From positions 11,749,578-11,813,577 of the forward strand of contig NC_087073.1 of the NCBI RefSeq assembly GCF_026151205.1: 64,000 bases of DNA, in the 5' to 3' direction. The notes below the pieces were generated by a model that saw only the letters and a list, made by a program, of their open reading frames with translations, had not been told where the DNA came from and made no database searches. The translations under genes were made by a program, and so were the position numbers. Positions 42,956 to 53,660 of this stretch are shown in pieces. How positions within the stretch are numbered: the stretch's first letter is position 1; every line of letters begins with the position of its first letter. The DNA comes from Bolinopsis microptera. Taxonomy: Eukaryota > Ctenophora > Tentaculata > Lobata > Bolinopsidae.

Positions 42956-45900
42956 GGGTCGTTCACATATTACGTAATCAGCTGAGGGGGGGGGGGGGGG
43001 GGGTTCCGAATGATTACGCTAGTGTAATTTTGACACAATTTTTTTTATTGAAATCTTTCAAATCAGTCAATTACATACAAGTTTACACAATGAATTAGTT
43101 AAATATAATATTGTCCTCTAAGCATGGATTGTCAAAGTTGAAATTGTCTCGGACAAAATGTATGTAACCAAAGGACCTGAGGGTCACCAAAACACAGATA
43201 TTGAGTGCAAATGCAGCTCCTGCACAAGCATGGGCCCTTATAAAATTGTAATAAGTTACTTTAAACAAAATCACACACCCATTCAATCAATTCATAAAAT
43301 ATTGTGCTGTGAGATGAAATTGAGAAATATGTGAATGCAGACAGCAAGAATAGATAATCTTGAATAAACTATTTTACGGATTTGTTTCTATTGAATAGTC
43401 AAGTTCAGAGTCCGAATCCACCGGGATAATTTTCCCCCACATGTAAGTGGAAAGTTTACTTTTAAAATCAGTGATACTCTCTATCTCACGGATATCTAGA
43501 GGAATGTGATTCCACTTAGTGTGGGTCCTATAGAAGAAATTCTTGGCAAAAGCGTTGGAGCTTGCTCGAGGTGAGATAGAGCTTACAAAACATAGAGAGT
43601 CCATGTGACTATTTCTGAGCCTTGAGTGGCCTTGAAATGGTTGCAAATATGAGGGTAAAGTGACAGGTATATGTTGCTTCACAATTTTAAAGAAGAAGAT
43701 GAGATCCAAGAAGTCAAAGCGGTCTTCAATCGGCATAATCTTCAGCTGTCTGCATTTTTGAATGTATGTGGATGGTGGATAACTCATATACTCCTCGTGA
43801 AGAATCCACTTAATAGCACGCTTTTGGAGGCCCTCCAGCTTGCTTGTCTGGGATTTTGTGACTGGTCTCCATATAACCGAGCAATGCTCAAATAGGCTCC
43901 TCACTAAAGTGAGATACAGTACTCTACGACGATTTACGTCTTGGACAAAATAACAATTTCTTCTCGCCATGCCTAATTTTTGGTTTGCCTTAGAAAGGAC
44001 TTTGGAGCACTGATCTTTCCAATCGAGATTTGATGTCACAATTACACCCAGATCCTTTTCATGATCAACATAGTCAAGTGTGATTCTTCCCATGGAGTAT
44101 ACAAAGTTAAAGAGTGGTAGGACACTAAGGAGGGAAACTGTTTCGGATATCCTTCCTGCGACGGTGAGGACCTTACATTTGTCGGGATGAAATCTCATTT
44201 TATTAGAAAGTGACCAGTCATGGAGATAATCAATGTCCTTCTGCAGTCGCAGGATATCAGACTCCGAAACAATCTTACGCCAAATTTTAGTATCATCGGC
44301 ATACAGTGACAGTTGTGTGCCTGGTGAAATCCCCACTGATATATCATCAATGAACATAATGAACAGCAATGGTCCCAAAATTGACCCTTGAGGTACACCA
44401 GACTGGGCGTTTCTCATAGAAGAAAACTTGCCACTTATCAAGACCTGTTGTTGCCTGTCTCTTAGATAATCAGTGATGAATTTCAGTAGCCTCCCATCAA
44501 TACCAAATTTGCTCTTTAGCTTAAATAATATAAGATCATGGTTAACCGAGTCAAATGCTTTGGCAAAATCAAAGTAGACTACATCTGTTCTCATATTTTC
44601 ATTCAGTGAGAGCGCTAGGCTGTCGCACAGTCCTACAAGATTAGTTGCACAAGATCTCTCAGCTCGGAAACCATGCTGTTTGTCATTGATCATGCCATTA
44701 GTAAGTGCCAATAACTCATCTCTTATTATGCGTTCAAGAACTTTTGTGATTAAGCATGTAAGAGAAATTGGCCTATAATTTGAAACCTCATGTTTATCCC
44801 CTTTCTTGAATATTGGTACAATGTGCCCCAGTTTCCACTCCCTTGGTAGTGTCCCAATGTTGTAGCATGAATGAAAAAGTATTGATATAGGGTATGCGAG
44901 CCCAACCGCACAGTTTTTCAAAAGTTTCCCATGGATACCATCAGGTCCATAAGCTTTATTAGCATTAATATTGGAAAGGATTTTGCGAACCCTTCTGTGG
45001 TCAAATTCAATATCAAAGCGCCAATCATTAGAGTAATCTATATCTATGTCATAAGTTGATGCCTCAGAGAACTGCTCGAAGAAAAAGTCATTAAATAGGT
45101 TGGCCTGGTCTTCAGGGCAGTTGCGGACAGTGCCTTTGTGGCTTACAAACTCAGGGATCCGCTGACTAGCTGTCTTCGATTTGACATAGGACCAAAATTT
45201 TTTTGTTATTAAAGAGTTAAAGCACTATCATCAGATTCATTTAATGTTTCCCTCATTTTTTGAGCAACCACATTTTTGAAATTTTTCCTAGCAAGGGAGA
45301 ATGCAATTTCAGCTCTATCACTTTTATGCCTTTCTTTATGTAATCTCACTTTCTTACGCCATGCATCATAACACTCCGAGTCAAACCATGGATCTTGGCC
45401 ATCAGTCTTGACAGAGCATTTTTTAACAAATTTATCTGTGACATTAAAAAGTTTGTCCTTAAATTTTTTCCATCCAATTTCAGGTTCTGTGCCATTGAGC
45501 AATGCATCCCAATTCGTGTGTCGGAGTTCATGGTTTAGCCTCTCCCAGTTCACAGTCTTAAAGTTATAGCACATACGCCTGACTGGCTTCTTCCTACCAA
45601 CTTTAACGTTGATCTTAAAATTGATGGGGAAGTGGTCAGACTTGCAAGCACTATCTCTCTCACCTACCATTAGGTCATTAATATTTGACACAGAGTTTGT
45701 GAGCAATAGGTCAAGTGTTTTGCCTTTGCAGTGGGTAGGTGTTAACACACATTGTTGAAGGCCTAGATCAACAAAAGATTCAACAAAAGATTGCTCAATA
45801 GGACAGGAGCTGGCCAGGGTAGACCAGGAAACTCCGGTCAGGTTAAAATCTCCTAGTATGAAGACTTTACTCAGTCCTCTTCTTCTGAGAAGAGTTTTCA

Positions 45901-45988
45901 AAGACTCAACAATTTTTTCATGAATAGCTGGGGGGGGGGGGGGTTACAAATGTTCCAAAAAATGATTTCGTAATATGTGAACGACCCC
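42956..45988. mobile_element. GGGTCGTTCACAT MITE split by a LINE insertion in its poly-G tract
   Basis: The left end GGGTCGTTCACATATTACG and the right end (complement GGGGTCGTTCACATATTACG) are inverted repeats. Inside them lie G runs of 18 (42986-43003) and 14 (45930-45943), and between these a minus-strand LINE. The same terminal word occurs at 47377 and 47850. Confidence 0.75.
43374..45929 (-). pseudogene. 5'-truncated LINE: endonuclease and reverse transcriptase
   Basis: The endonuclease part (45901-45209) reads VFILGDFNLTGVSW, CKGKTLDLLLTNSVSNI and KSDHFPINF, with the catalytic GDFN and SDH motifs. One frameshift near 45215 (SALTL then stop versus the shifted frame SLITKKFWSYVKSK) separates it from the RT frame. 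That frame runs on to 43374 with YGPDGIHGKLL, GHIVPIFKKGD, SNYRPISLTC, HGFRAERSC, DFAKAFDSVNHDL, SGVPQGSILGPLLF and LYADDTKIW. The 5' end is cut inside the endonuclease, as usual for target-primed insertion. Region 43005-43373 would be 3' UTR. With a single frameshift it is the best preserved LINE here. Type: CR1/L2/Jockey-like; clade not settled. Confidence 0.9.
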
Positions 45989-46590
45989 TATCTGGTAAAT
46001 TGGGCTATGAAGGCCCTAAAGGTTTTTTAATGTGTGCAAATTGTGCAGAATGGCCATGTTTATATACAACTTATGAAGCAACAATCAACATGTACCCTAA
46101 ATTACTTATTTTTCGAGTTATTCGGGGAAAAACATTGTATTATGTCCATTTTCTACCTGTAAAATACAGTCTCACGAGCTCCTCTGCGCGCGCAAGGGAC
46201 TTCGTGACGTCATCGCCAAAATAATACAAACGCTATTTACACGCGTTAGAGAGCAGTTAGAAATTTAGGAATTTCGACTCGTTGCTCAGTTTGCTATTTG
46301 TCACAATCTGTCAAAATATGAGGAGAACTTTTTTAGAGTTAACTGGTCCTTTAACGACTTGTGCTGTGTTATAAATGTGTTTAGTTGATTCCGGCTAAAA
46401 TTGTGGCAGATTAGTAAACCATGTGCTAAAATGACATTTTAGTAAAATGTGTACCGGATAGCGCTCAAACGGGGTTCAAAACGATGACACTATACTACTG
46501 GTATTCCAGTTATGATGGACATGGCAGTTCGAGAGTATAAATTCTCCTGTAAGGCTACAAAACATCTAAAAGAAGCCATTCTCAAGCAGG
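45989..46590. other. Non-coding repeat segment
   Basis: It contains the word related to 42760 and 42888 (TTATTTTTCGAGTTATTCGG near 46110) and the inverted counterpart of 41341-41470 (GACTTCGTGACGTCATCG near 46200). No gene is supported. Confidence 0.5.
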
Positions 46591-46599
46591 TAGACAACT

Positions 46600-47095
46600 A
46601 CACATGACAGAGGATTGGAAACACAGCAAAGGAGTGAAAACCGAAATAACGACCGAACGGAATCTCTTCTATCTACAAAAACAAGCAGAAATAGACGCAA
46701 TAGCACTCAGATATAACCTAAACTTAAAGTTAAAGGATAGCCCTAAGAGTAAGACATGTACGTGTGGCCAGAAATACTCGGCAAACCATGCGCTCATCAG
46801 AAAATGAGGAGAAAAGGTGTTACAATGCAAGGGTTCTGGAAGTAGAGAAAGGAAGCTTCACCCCGTTAGTTTTATCAACATCTGGTGGAATGGGTGGTGA
46901 AGCTGAAAGACTAGTAAAGAAGCTTGCTAGCAAGATGGAATACCACACAGGGCAACCGCAAAGGTATTAAGATGCTGTTGGATACATAAGGAAGCGCCTT
47001 CGTTTCGAAATCCTAAGAACAACAGTGATTTCTCTACGGGGGGACAGAGGTGCAGCAATAAGAACTTTGTTGATATAAATAGTTTAGATTTGAAT
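46600..47095 (+). pseudogene. LINE C-terminal remnant
   Basis: The plus strand reads DAIALRYNLNLKLKD then CTCGQKYSANHALI, a Cys/His motif found near the end of some LINE ORF2 proteins. After a frame change it continues FTPLVLSTSGGMGGEAERL, VKKLASKM and, after another break, GYIRKRLRFEILRTTVISL. This order is that of a known LINE tail family. The stop at 46805 and later breaks show decay. Confidence 0.75.
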
Positions 47096-47117
47096 TTGGA
47101 GCCACAAGGCTCCAAAT

Positions 47118-47868
47118 TTCGGTCGTTGATTACGTAATCAAAATTTTCTTTTTTACCCTCTAGAACAATAACAATTTGACAATATTTTAATTCAAATTAC
47201 ACTCAATTTCACTCTGATAGTGATCAAATTTAGAAATTGATCGAACATCCGGCTATAATACTAATAGTAAGTAGTTTAGAAGGTGCTTGGCCGGATATCA
47301 TAACAATGATTTCGGCTCATCATGATAGCATGATCAGGGTAGCATGAAAGTTGAAACGTAGATAAAAGTGTTTTCTGTGAACGACCCCATATAACTGGCG
47401 TCGCGCACGCAAAATAGACTCCTTCACAATCACATATTACCAATTACGCAATCAATATTTTAGCAATTTTACCCCCCTTTCCCCCCTTCGTAATCAAGAC
47501 CCGACCCCCTCCCTCCTGACAGCAATATTACGTAATCATGGCCAGACCCCCCCTCCCCTTGACCTTTTTCCCTAGAAAACACTTTCATCTACGTTTCATT
47601 GTTCATGCTACCCTGATCATGCTATCATGATATTGATGAGCCGAAATCATTTGTCATTGTTATGATATCTGGCCGAGTACCTTCTATACTAAACTACTTA
47701 CTATTACATATTTAATAGCCGGATATTCGATCAATTTCTAAACTGTATCACTATAAGAGTGAAATCGAGTGGAATTTGAATAAAAATATTGTCAAATTGT
47801 AATTATTCTAGAGGGTAAAACCCCCTCCTCCTCAGCCGAATACGTTATATATGTGAACGACCCCTAAT
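47118..47868. mobile_element. 750-bp imperfect palindromic element, end GGTCGTT
   Basis: Arms of about 250 bp (47118-47376 and 47575-47868) are inverted copies. Shared blocks include TTTTACCCTCTAGAA, CTGATCATGCTATCATGAT, GAGCCGAAATCAT and TCATCTACGTTTCA (or complements). The outer ends read GGTCGTTGATTACG and, inverted, GGGGTCGTTCACATATATAA. The centre contains a further GTGAACGACCCC end (about 47377) and C-rich runs, so another copy of this family may be nested. Confidence 0.8.
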
Positions 47869-48057
47869 TTAAGGCTGCGAAGATAACATTTCAACTCTGA
47901 ACGATCCTTATAAATATAATATAACTATATCCTACCAATAAGATGTGAACAAGAAAAATGCAAATTTTAAGCGTAATGAATTTTATACAAAAAACCAATG
48001 CTCATTAATTTACACAAATAGAGGTGATATGGATAAATATAAAAGTAGTCTTTCAGA

Positions 48058-48461
48058 TCACTTAGCAGCAACAGCCTGCTGCATAGCCTGTACTTTCTGC
48101 TGGTATTGCTGCTGCATCTTCATCAGTGCTTCTCTAGAGTTGCTCTGTTTCTCTTCAGAAGCTGAGATATTCTTATCGCATCTCTCCAACTCTCCCTTGA
48201 TAAAGGTTATCCTCTTTTTACAGTGCTGATAGCCTCTGTTACTTCCTGTTTCACTAACACTGGTCCCACGAGTTTGAAAACCTCTGCGCTAGATTTGAGT
48301 CTGTTGAACTCACTGAGAACCAGTTCGTTCTCGTTCAACTGTGCGTCGAATTGTTGACGTGTTGAGACACATTTTTGGAATTCTTTGGTGAGGACCTGGA
48401 GTTTCTCTCGTTCGCTCTGGAGCTTCTTGACGAACTCTTGCTGTTCTTTTACTTGAGCCAT
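48058..48461 (-). CDS. PFDN6: Prefoldin subunit 6, with apparent 1-base frameshift
   Basis: A single exon encodes a beta-type prefoldin of about 133 aa. It has an N-terminal coiled coil (EQQEFVKKLQSEREKLQ...), the hairpin motif FKLVGPVLVKQE (closely matching animal prefoldin 6), and a C-terminal coiled coil (RITFIKGELERCDKNI...QQAVAAK). Prefoldin is the cytosolic hexamer that passes nascent actin and tubulin to the CCT chaperonin. At 48215-48219 the minus strand reads GTAAAAAGAGGATAA, which stops the first frame at 48207. One more A would give KKRITF and continue the family alignment to TGA at 48058. So either a base is missing from the sequence or the allele is broken; no splice signals fit. 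Confidence 0.85.
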
Positions 48462-48924
48462 ATCACCTCCTGAATGGATATTTGGTTAAAATTGAATATG
48501 AAATGAATTAATTCGAAATATTATTTATTTCTTCAAGGATGAAATAGAAGCAAATCTAAGCAATAAATTTTAGCATCTGTCAATGACCCTGGAAGTATCG
48601 ATCATTATTATCATCCGTAAAGAAAACGTGAATATAATAAAAATAGAAATTAAAAACTTTAGATAAACAACAATGAATGCATTTCAATGACTATAATTTA
48701 ACAAGACCTCATCAACTTTTAAATACAAAGGCTCTGACAATGATTACGGACTGTCTTATCATTCTATCACATAATCTGTTGCTATCGGTTTCAGGGTCGA
48801 AGTATTTCAGGGTCACGACTCTCAACAAATGAAATGGCAACAACGATCAAAAACCCTTATATTCTCTAATTTCAATTTCTGCTACAACGCAGTCAGTCTT
48901 TAAATCAAAGCAGTTAGATTCCTG
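48462..48924. other. Intergenic between PFDN6 and the 257-aa gene
   Basis: About 460 bp of AT-rich DNA, with no exon seen. It should contain the PFDN6 promoter and the 3' UTR of the upstream gene. Confidence 0.6.
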
Positions 48925-50531
48925 CTACAACTTCCTAATGACAGGAGTAGCGAAAGGTTTGAGATCTTCAGGAATGTCTCCTAATTCCTCCACATCATGC
49001 CACGTGTACAACTTCTCTGGTTTGATTGGTCTGAACTCTCCCAGTAGCGGGAAATCAAACCCGTCACCAAACACGCATAGCTCCACAAACTCCTCCTGTA
49101 ATAATGATATCTGATAACAATTAACAGGTAACTCGGAGATCAGTTAAACAGAACGGCAATTTAAAAAACAAGTACAATTCAAATGACGAGATGAAGTATT
49201 TGTGAGGGAATATTCAAGTTATAAACGATTTCTACGCCTATTTATGAAGCAGGAAAGATAAAGTGATACATGACAACTGACAAGCAAGTGCAACTTGTGT
49301 ACTGTGTACATAATATATTATGTACTGTGTACACTGTGAAGTATGCGTACGTTAGTATAAGAGTTGAGCAGGTCAATGGTTTCCAGTAACCACTCTGTTA
49401 CTTCCAGTATTTGTTGCATTGTACACTCCCCTCCATCTCTAGTACTGTATACTATCCTTGCTACGGCTCCTGCTAACTCCTGAGTTATGTGCGGTGATCA
49501 GTTGGCTAGTCTGGCATTAAAAAATAGAGTTTTTATCATTGTTAATAATAGTTACCAATAGCTCTGAATTGACTCTTGAAAGTTGGGAAAATAGTTGACA
49601 ACATGTAAGTTTTAAGTGTAAATATAATCTCCAACCTTGCCACTAAGAGATGTGAGCCCCTCGTCCAACCTAACATACATTGTCTGCTGAACATCAAGTG
49701 TTTTATTTAGAGCTCGTCTTCTTGTCTTTAGGTCTACTTTGTTTGAGCGCTGTCTTATTTTCAGATCTTCAAAGAATTTGGTTACCAGAACTTTCTTTCT
49801 TAAATGTCTTACCTGAAGATAACAAACAAATAATGATACAAGAAAAGTGAGGCGACACTAATAGAGTGAAAGATTTTTGAAAAGAAGTTGTCACAATAAG
49901 ATGTGATTCCTTATGCAGATTTTAAGCCAATCCAAGATCAAGCCTTCCAACATACCAGTCAATTTCAAGCACGAATTCGGGTAAAAGGTGTGTGTACTAA
50001 ATGTTGAGTGGAAGTCTTAATATTGATGGGCTACAACGTTGCTCAGGATGTCCTAAATAAAGTTGGGAGATCTACAGAACCTACCTCATCAGTAGGTAAT
50101 TGTTGAAGTCTGAGTAATATGGGATATAAGTGAAGAGTAGCTAAAATAACATAGGATCCGAACGTATCGTCCATATGTAGCGACCTGACATAGTCAGTTC
50201 GTAACATTGAGTTAACAATAGAGTTCAGTAGCGACTCCCCCATAGTATTCCGAGCCATCTGTTGTCGCAGCATCAACCTGTCCTCTATCTCTGAGGGTAA
50301 CTTGTTGTTCTTTGCCATGTAAATCTGCAGGAAAAACGAGGTCGAGCAACTGGTTTTAAGAGTTGGCTGCTTGGAATGAAATGAAAAGTATTGCACCGAG
50401 GAAAAGAAGTTAACCGCGTTTAAATAAGGGTGGTCCTAAGTTTAGTGAACCGTATTTTAAAGTTTAAAACTAACTGCTGGTAAGAGAGAGTTGCTGAATT
50501 TCTCTTTGATAGTTGGACGAAGTAGAGACAT
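48925..50531 (-). CDS. Unrecognised 257-aa protein, five phase-0 exons
   Basis: Exons on the minus strand are 50531-50475, 50324-50085, 49812-49636, 49479-49351 and 49095-48925. All have GT-AG junctions and every intron is phase 0. The exon lengths (57, 240, 177, 129 and 171 bp) sum to a clean 257-codon frame, which strongly supports a real gene. The protein starts MSLLRPTIKEKFSNSLLP. It is mostly alpha-helical by composition, with a basic stretch (VRHLRKKVLV...RSNKVDLKTRRR) in the middle and a hydrophobic, acidic C-terminal segment (FPLLGEFRPIKPEKLYTW then HDVEELGDIPEDLK). There is no signal peptide, membrane segment or catalytic motif. I do not recognise the family. It sits between PFDN6 and SMG7 on the same strand. 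Confidence 0.8.
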
Positions 50532-51171
50532 CTTTCTGTTGCTATGGTTACCATATTCGTTTCCATGACGACTGAATATACTGGAACATCGCCGGAGATT
50601 CCGCAAACAATACATGCTTTAGCTGGGACAATAATGTTAGAAATTATAAGGCAGAAAATATATTGTAAAATTCTTGATTATTTGCATTTCTACTCAAGCT
50701 GAATTCTGGTTCATTATGTCGCACTTTCATTGCATAAGATGATAGAAAGATCTATTTTTATTTCAAATTTATCTGAGAACCTTGTGCCAAAGCATTGACA
50801 AACAATCAAAATAGAGGGTAAATTATAATGAAATGAAAATCTTTAAATTAAATGATTTCAGATCGTTCCAACTATCCCTTATAAAATTGATTAAAACTGA
50901 TCTAATTTTGTCGTAAAAAGACTGAAAATCATGTTTGTGTGAGCTCCAATAAGTTAATACCTTAGTGCACTAATTGCACAATAAAAACCAAGAGAGACGA
51001 TAGTCGACTTGGCCGAAAACGCCAAAAATCAAGCCTAATCATATAATAATAAGCTCCTGGCAAATGGCAGTCAAAGCTAAAATTGCTGTTACAATAATAA
51101 AAACAACTGAGTGTCTTTTGATGTTCTAAAAGATATTAAAAATATGGTTTTCACACGGTAATGTCCACACG
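50532..51171. other. Intergenic, AT-rich
   Basis: No coding sequence is supported. It contains the upstream region of the 257-aa gene, and perhaps the end of an SMG7 transcript if the possible exon at 51172-51242 is real. Confidence 0.55.
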
Positions 51172-51242
51172 TCAGTAGTTGGAATCAGCTCCGTCCCAGG
51201 CACTTTTCTCGGCAGTTAGGCTGAACAAGCCGCGATGGAATT
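51172..51242 (-). CDS. Possible terminal exon downstream of SMG7
   Basis: On the minus strand TTTCTTTGGCAG precedes a short open segment ending at TGA. In one frame it reads FHRGLFSLTAEKSAWDGADS before the stop. The acceptor is good and the reading looks peptide-like rather than random. No separate upstream gene exists except SMG7, so it may be an alternative 3' exon of SMG7. No matching donor inside the SMG7 ORF was identified, so this is tentative. Confidence 0.3.
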
Positions 51243-51366
51243 CTGCCAAAGAAAGAGAGAATCATAACAAACTAATGGCCTATTATTATCCAGTTGTCAC
51301 CTTCCATTAGGTAAATTTCTCACAGAAGATCCACAGCCGCTAAGTCAGGGCTGTGAGAGAGTTTTG

Positions 51367-53658
51367 TTACTTCTTGCCGTTGAGGAGCTGCTGCAGACTG
51401 GTGATCTCGTGCTCCTCTTGTTCCCCGGTCAGAGACCAGATGTCTTGCAGTTCTCTTCTAGACGGATCAGAAGTAATGGGGGCCCATGGAGTGGTTCCCA
51501 GGGAGAAGGGAGAGGAAACACTGGAGGAGACGAACGCGTTGGCGAAGTCATCCTCTTTAGAGAGCTGCTTGGACATTCCATTCTGTAGAGACATGGGGAC
51601 ATGGTTAGTGTTGTTCATCATACTCAGGACACTGTTGATAGGGAACTGGGAGTTGTTGTTGGGAGGGAACTGCATGTTGTTGTTGACAGGGAACTGGGTG
51701 TTAGTAGCCCCGTTGTTGGGGCGCTGCATGAAGGGGCCTGTGAACATGGGACTAGGACGGTACATGCTCCTCTGGTCTACTTGAGGCTGCACGTGGGCAG
51801 ATTGGGGTGGAATGTGGGGCATCAGAGGGGGTCCGTTAGCACGCAGACTCTGGAGCTTATCCTCAATGCTGACTTGTTGCAGGAACTTGCTGTTGACGTT
51901 ATTGTTAGGCATGAACTTGTTGGAGTGGATGAAGGACTGGACACCCTGAACTTGACCATGAGGAGGAGGGGGAGGCATGAAGTTCTGGGGACTGAAATCT
52001 CTCTGCTCCGTCTTCCTGGTGTCATGTACTCCTGGGAGACTCATACCCATATCATGGTACATAACAGAGGGGTACTGAGCCTGGAGGAAGGAGGGTCGTT
52101 GAGGTTCAGGTGGTGGCATGAAGGGTGGGTCAGGGTTAACGGGGAAGGGAGCTCGGTGTTGCTCAGGAGCGTTCATCGGGTATGGTAGTGGAGCACTGGG
52201 CATCATCGGATATGGCACAAACATAGGAGATATAGGGACTGAGTTGTACTGGGTGTTGTTAACTTTCTCTTCTCCGAAACTAAGGGTCTTGTGGTTCAGG
52301 ATAGCCTCCTGCTCAAACGCTGTCATCTTGTTGATGGAAGCCCAGTGGAGTAGATTCCTCAACCTCATCACTCTGATAACATCTAGATTTACTCCTTTAT
52401 CACAAGCTCCCAGAACTTTCAGAACATCTTGCAGTGGCTCAAAGGCTCTCAATTCCTCTTCTTCCAGAGTAGCCTTAGCTACATTCTTATCATCAGGGAG
52501 ATCAGCTTGTTTCTTGACAAATGAGTTGAGATCAGCCCACAGACTAGCTGGAACCAAATCATCTTTCTCTCGAGTATAATTATTCTGGAACCAGTGAGCC
52601 AGGATCACCAGAGTGGGTAGGATCTCTCTGGTAGAGTCCAACCTACCACTTTCCTCCGCTTCAGAGGCCAACACAGACATGAACTCTACAATCAGACCAT
52701 AGACTGGTGTCTGGTACTCTTCTCCTTTTGAGAGACTCTGCTTATGGAGGTAGATCAGAATAGCACTCAGTTTCACAAACAAGTCCCCAAACGGACGGTT
52801 TGCTAGCTTCATCCTACTTTTAGCTTCCTCTAGAAAGTCCCGGCACAGTTCATTCAGTGTCATAGGTTCTCTTTCATAGAGCACTCTGAAGACCAGGAAG
52901 TTGAAATTAGCATACAACTTGTCAGAGGTTTTAACATCAGAAACACACTTCAGCAGCCAGTTGTCAAGGTTAGCTTGTCCGGCTGGGAAAGGGAAACTAG
53001 CAGCAATACTCCTAACATGAAGGTAGAGAGTCTCGATATCATCTTTGTTATGGGTAGCACTGAGGCAGGCCAACTGGTTGTACGGCTGACCGTTCAGAGG
53101 TTTCACTTGTAGAGCCTGGTGGTAGAACGCTTTAGCTCCGTTAGAGTCGTTGTTGTATCTTGCAATATCACCCAACTTCACAAGACAGAAGTGGCAGATG
53201 TACTTGAAGTGCTCCTCAACCATGCGGTGATCAACCTTCTCCTGGATCACACCCAGATAGCGAGCAGAGGGCATGGCTTTTATCTTCTTTCTATAGGTTT
53301 CACATAGCTCCTGCAGCAACTGGGAGAAGAAGCCAGTAGAAGCGTGCAGGAATATCTTGTGGAGTCCAGCAATGCTCTTGTACTGTGTCATGTGCTGGTG
53401 CATCTTGGATATGAAGTTGTAACACGTGTATCTCCACAAGTCCATCTCGATCCCGTTCTTGATGCTCATCTCCAGGTTGGTCAGCAGTAGAGCCCGGTAC
53501 TTGTCCTGAAGTTCCTGTCTCACTTCCCATTTTGTACTGCCAATGTTAACGTCAGCTATTGACTGGATAACACAGCTCTTCTTGAGGAGCTCAGTCTCCG
53601 CAAACAGACTTTCAAAGTCCTGGGGAGGATTCGCTGGGCACAGGTCTGCATCGCCCAT
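51367..53658 (-). CDS. SMG7: SMG7-like nonsense-mediated decay factor
   Basis: One long coding exon of 763 aa. The first in-frame ATG is at 53658; the frame upstream holds only a TTG. Residues 1-250 form the 14-3-3-like domain with TPR helices: ELQDKYRALLLTNLE, DLWRYTCYNF, GFFSQLLQELCETY, YICHFCLVKLGDIARY, and NGQPYNQLACLSATH followed by RSIAASFPFPA. These match animal SMG7 closely. Arg167 in GDIARY aligns with the human phospho-binding Arg163. From about residue 480 the chain is rich in Pro, Asn, Gln and Met, like the low-complexity C-terminal part that recruits decay enzymes. It ends LGTTPWAPITSDP...LQQLLNGKK, as in SMG7. Role: with SMG5 it binds phosphorylated UPF1 and promotes deadenylation and decay of the mRNA, in cytoplasm and P-bodies. 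At 763 aa it is shorter than the human protein (about 1,100). Lack of introns in the coding part is unusual next to the multi-exon neighbours. Confidence 0.92.
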   Translation of the reverse strand: MGDADLCPANPPQDFESLFAETELLKKSCVIQSIADVNIGSTKWEVRQELQDKYRALLLTNLEMSIKNGIEMDLWRYTCYNFISKMHQHMTQYKSIAGLHKIFLHASTGFFSQLLQELCETYRKKIKAMPSARYLGVIQEKVDHRMVEEHFKYICHFCLVKLGDIARYNNDSNGAKAFYHQALQVKPLNGQPYNQLACLSATHNKDDIETLYLHVRSIAASFPFPAGQANLDNWLLKCVSDVKTSDKLYANFNFLVFRVLYEREPMTLNELCRDFLEEAKSRMKLANRPFGDLFVKLSAILIYLHKQSLSKGEEYQTPVYGLIVEFMSVLASEAEESGRLDSTREILPTLVILAHWFQNNYTREKDDLVPASLWADLNSFVKKQADLPDDKNVAKATLEEEELRAFEPLQDVLKVLGACDKGVNLDVIRVMRLRNLLHWASINKMTAFEQEAILNHKTLSFGEEKVNNTQYNSVPISPMFVPYPMMPSAPLPYPMNAPEQHRAPFPVNPDPPFMPPPEPQRPSFLQAQYPSVMYHDMGMSLPGVHDTRKTEQRDFSPQNFMPPPPPHGQVQGVQSFIHSNKFMPNNNVNSKFLQQVSIEDKLQSLRANGPPLMPHIPPQSAHVQPQVDQRSMYRPSPMFTGPFMQRPNNGATNTQFPVNNNMQFPPNNNSQFPINSVLSMMNNTNHVPMSLQNGMSKQLSKEDDFANAFVSSSVSSPFSLGTTPWAPITSDPSRRELQDIWSLTGEQEEHEITSLQQLLNGKK

Positions 53659-53660
53659 CA

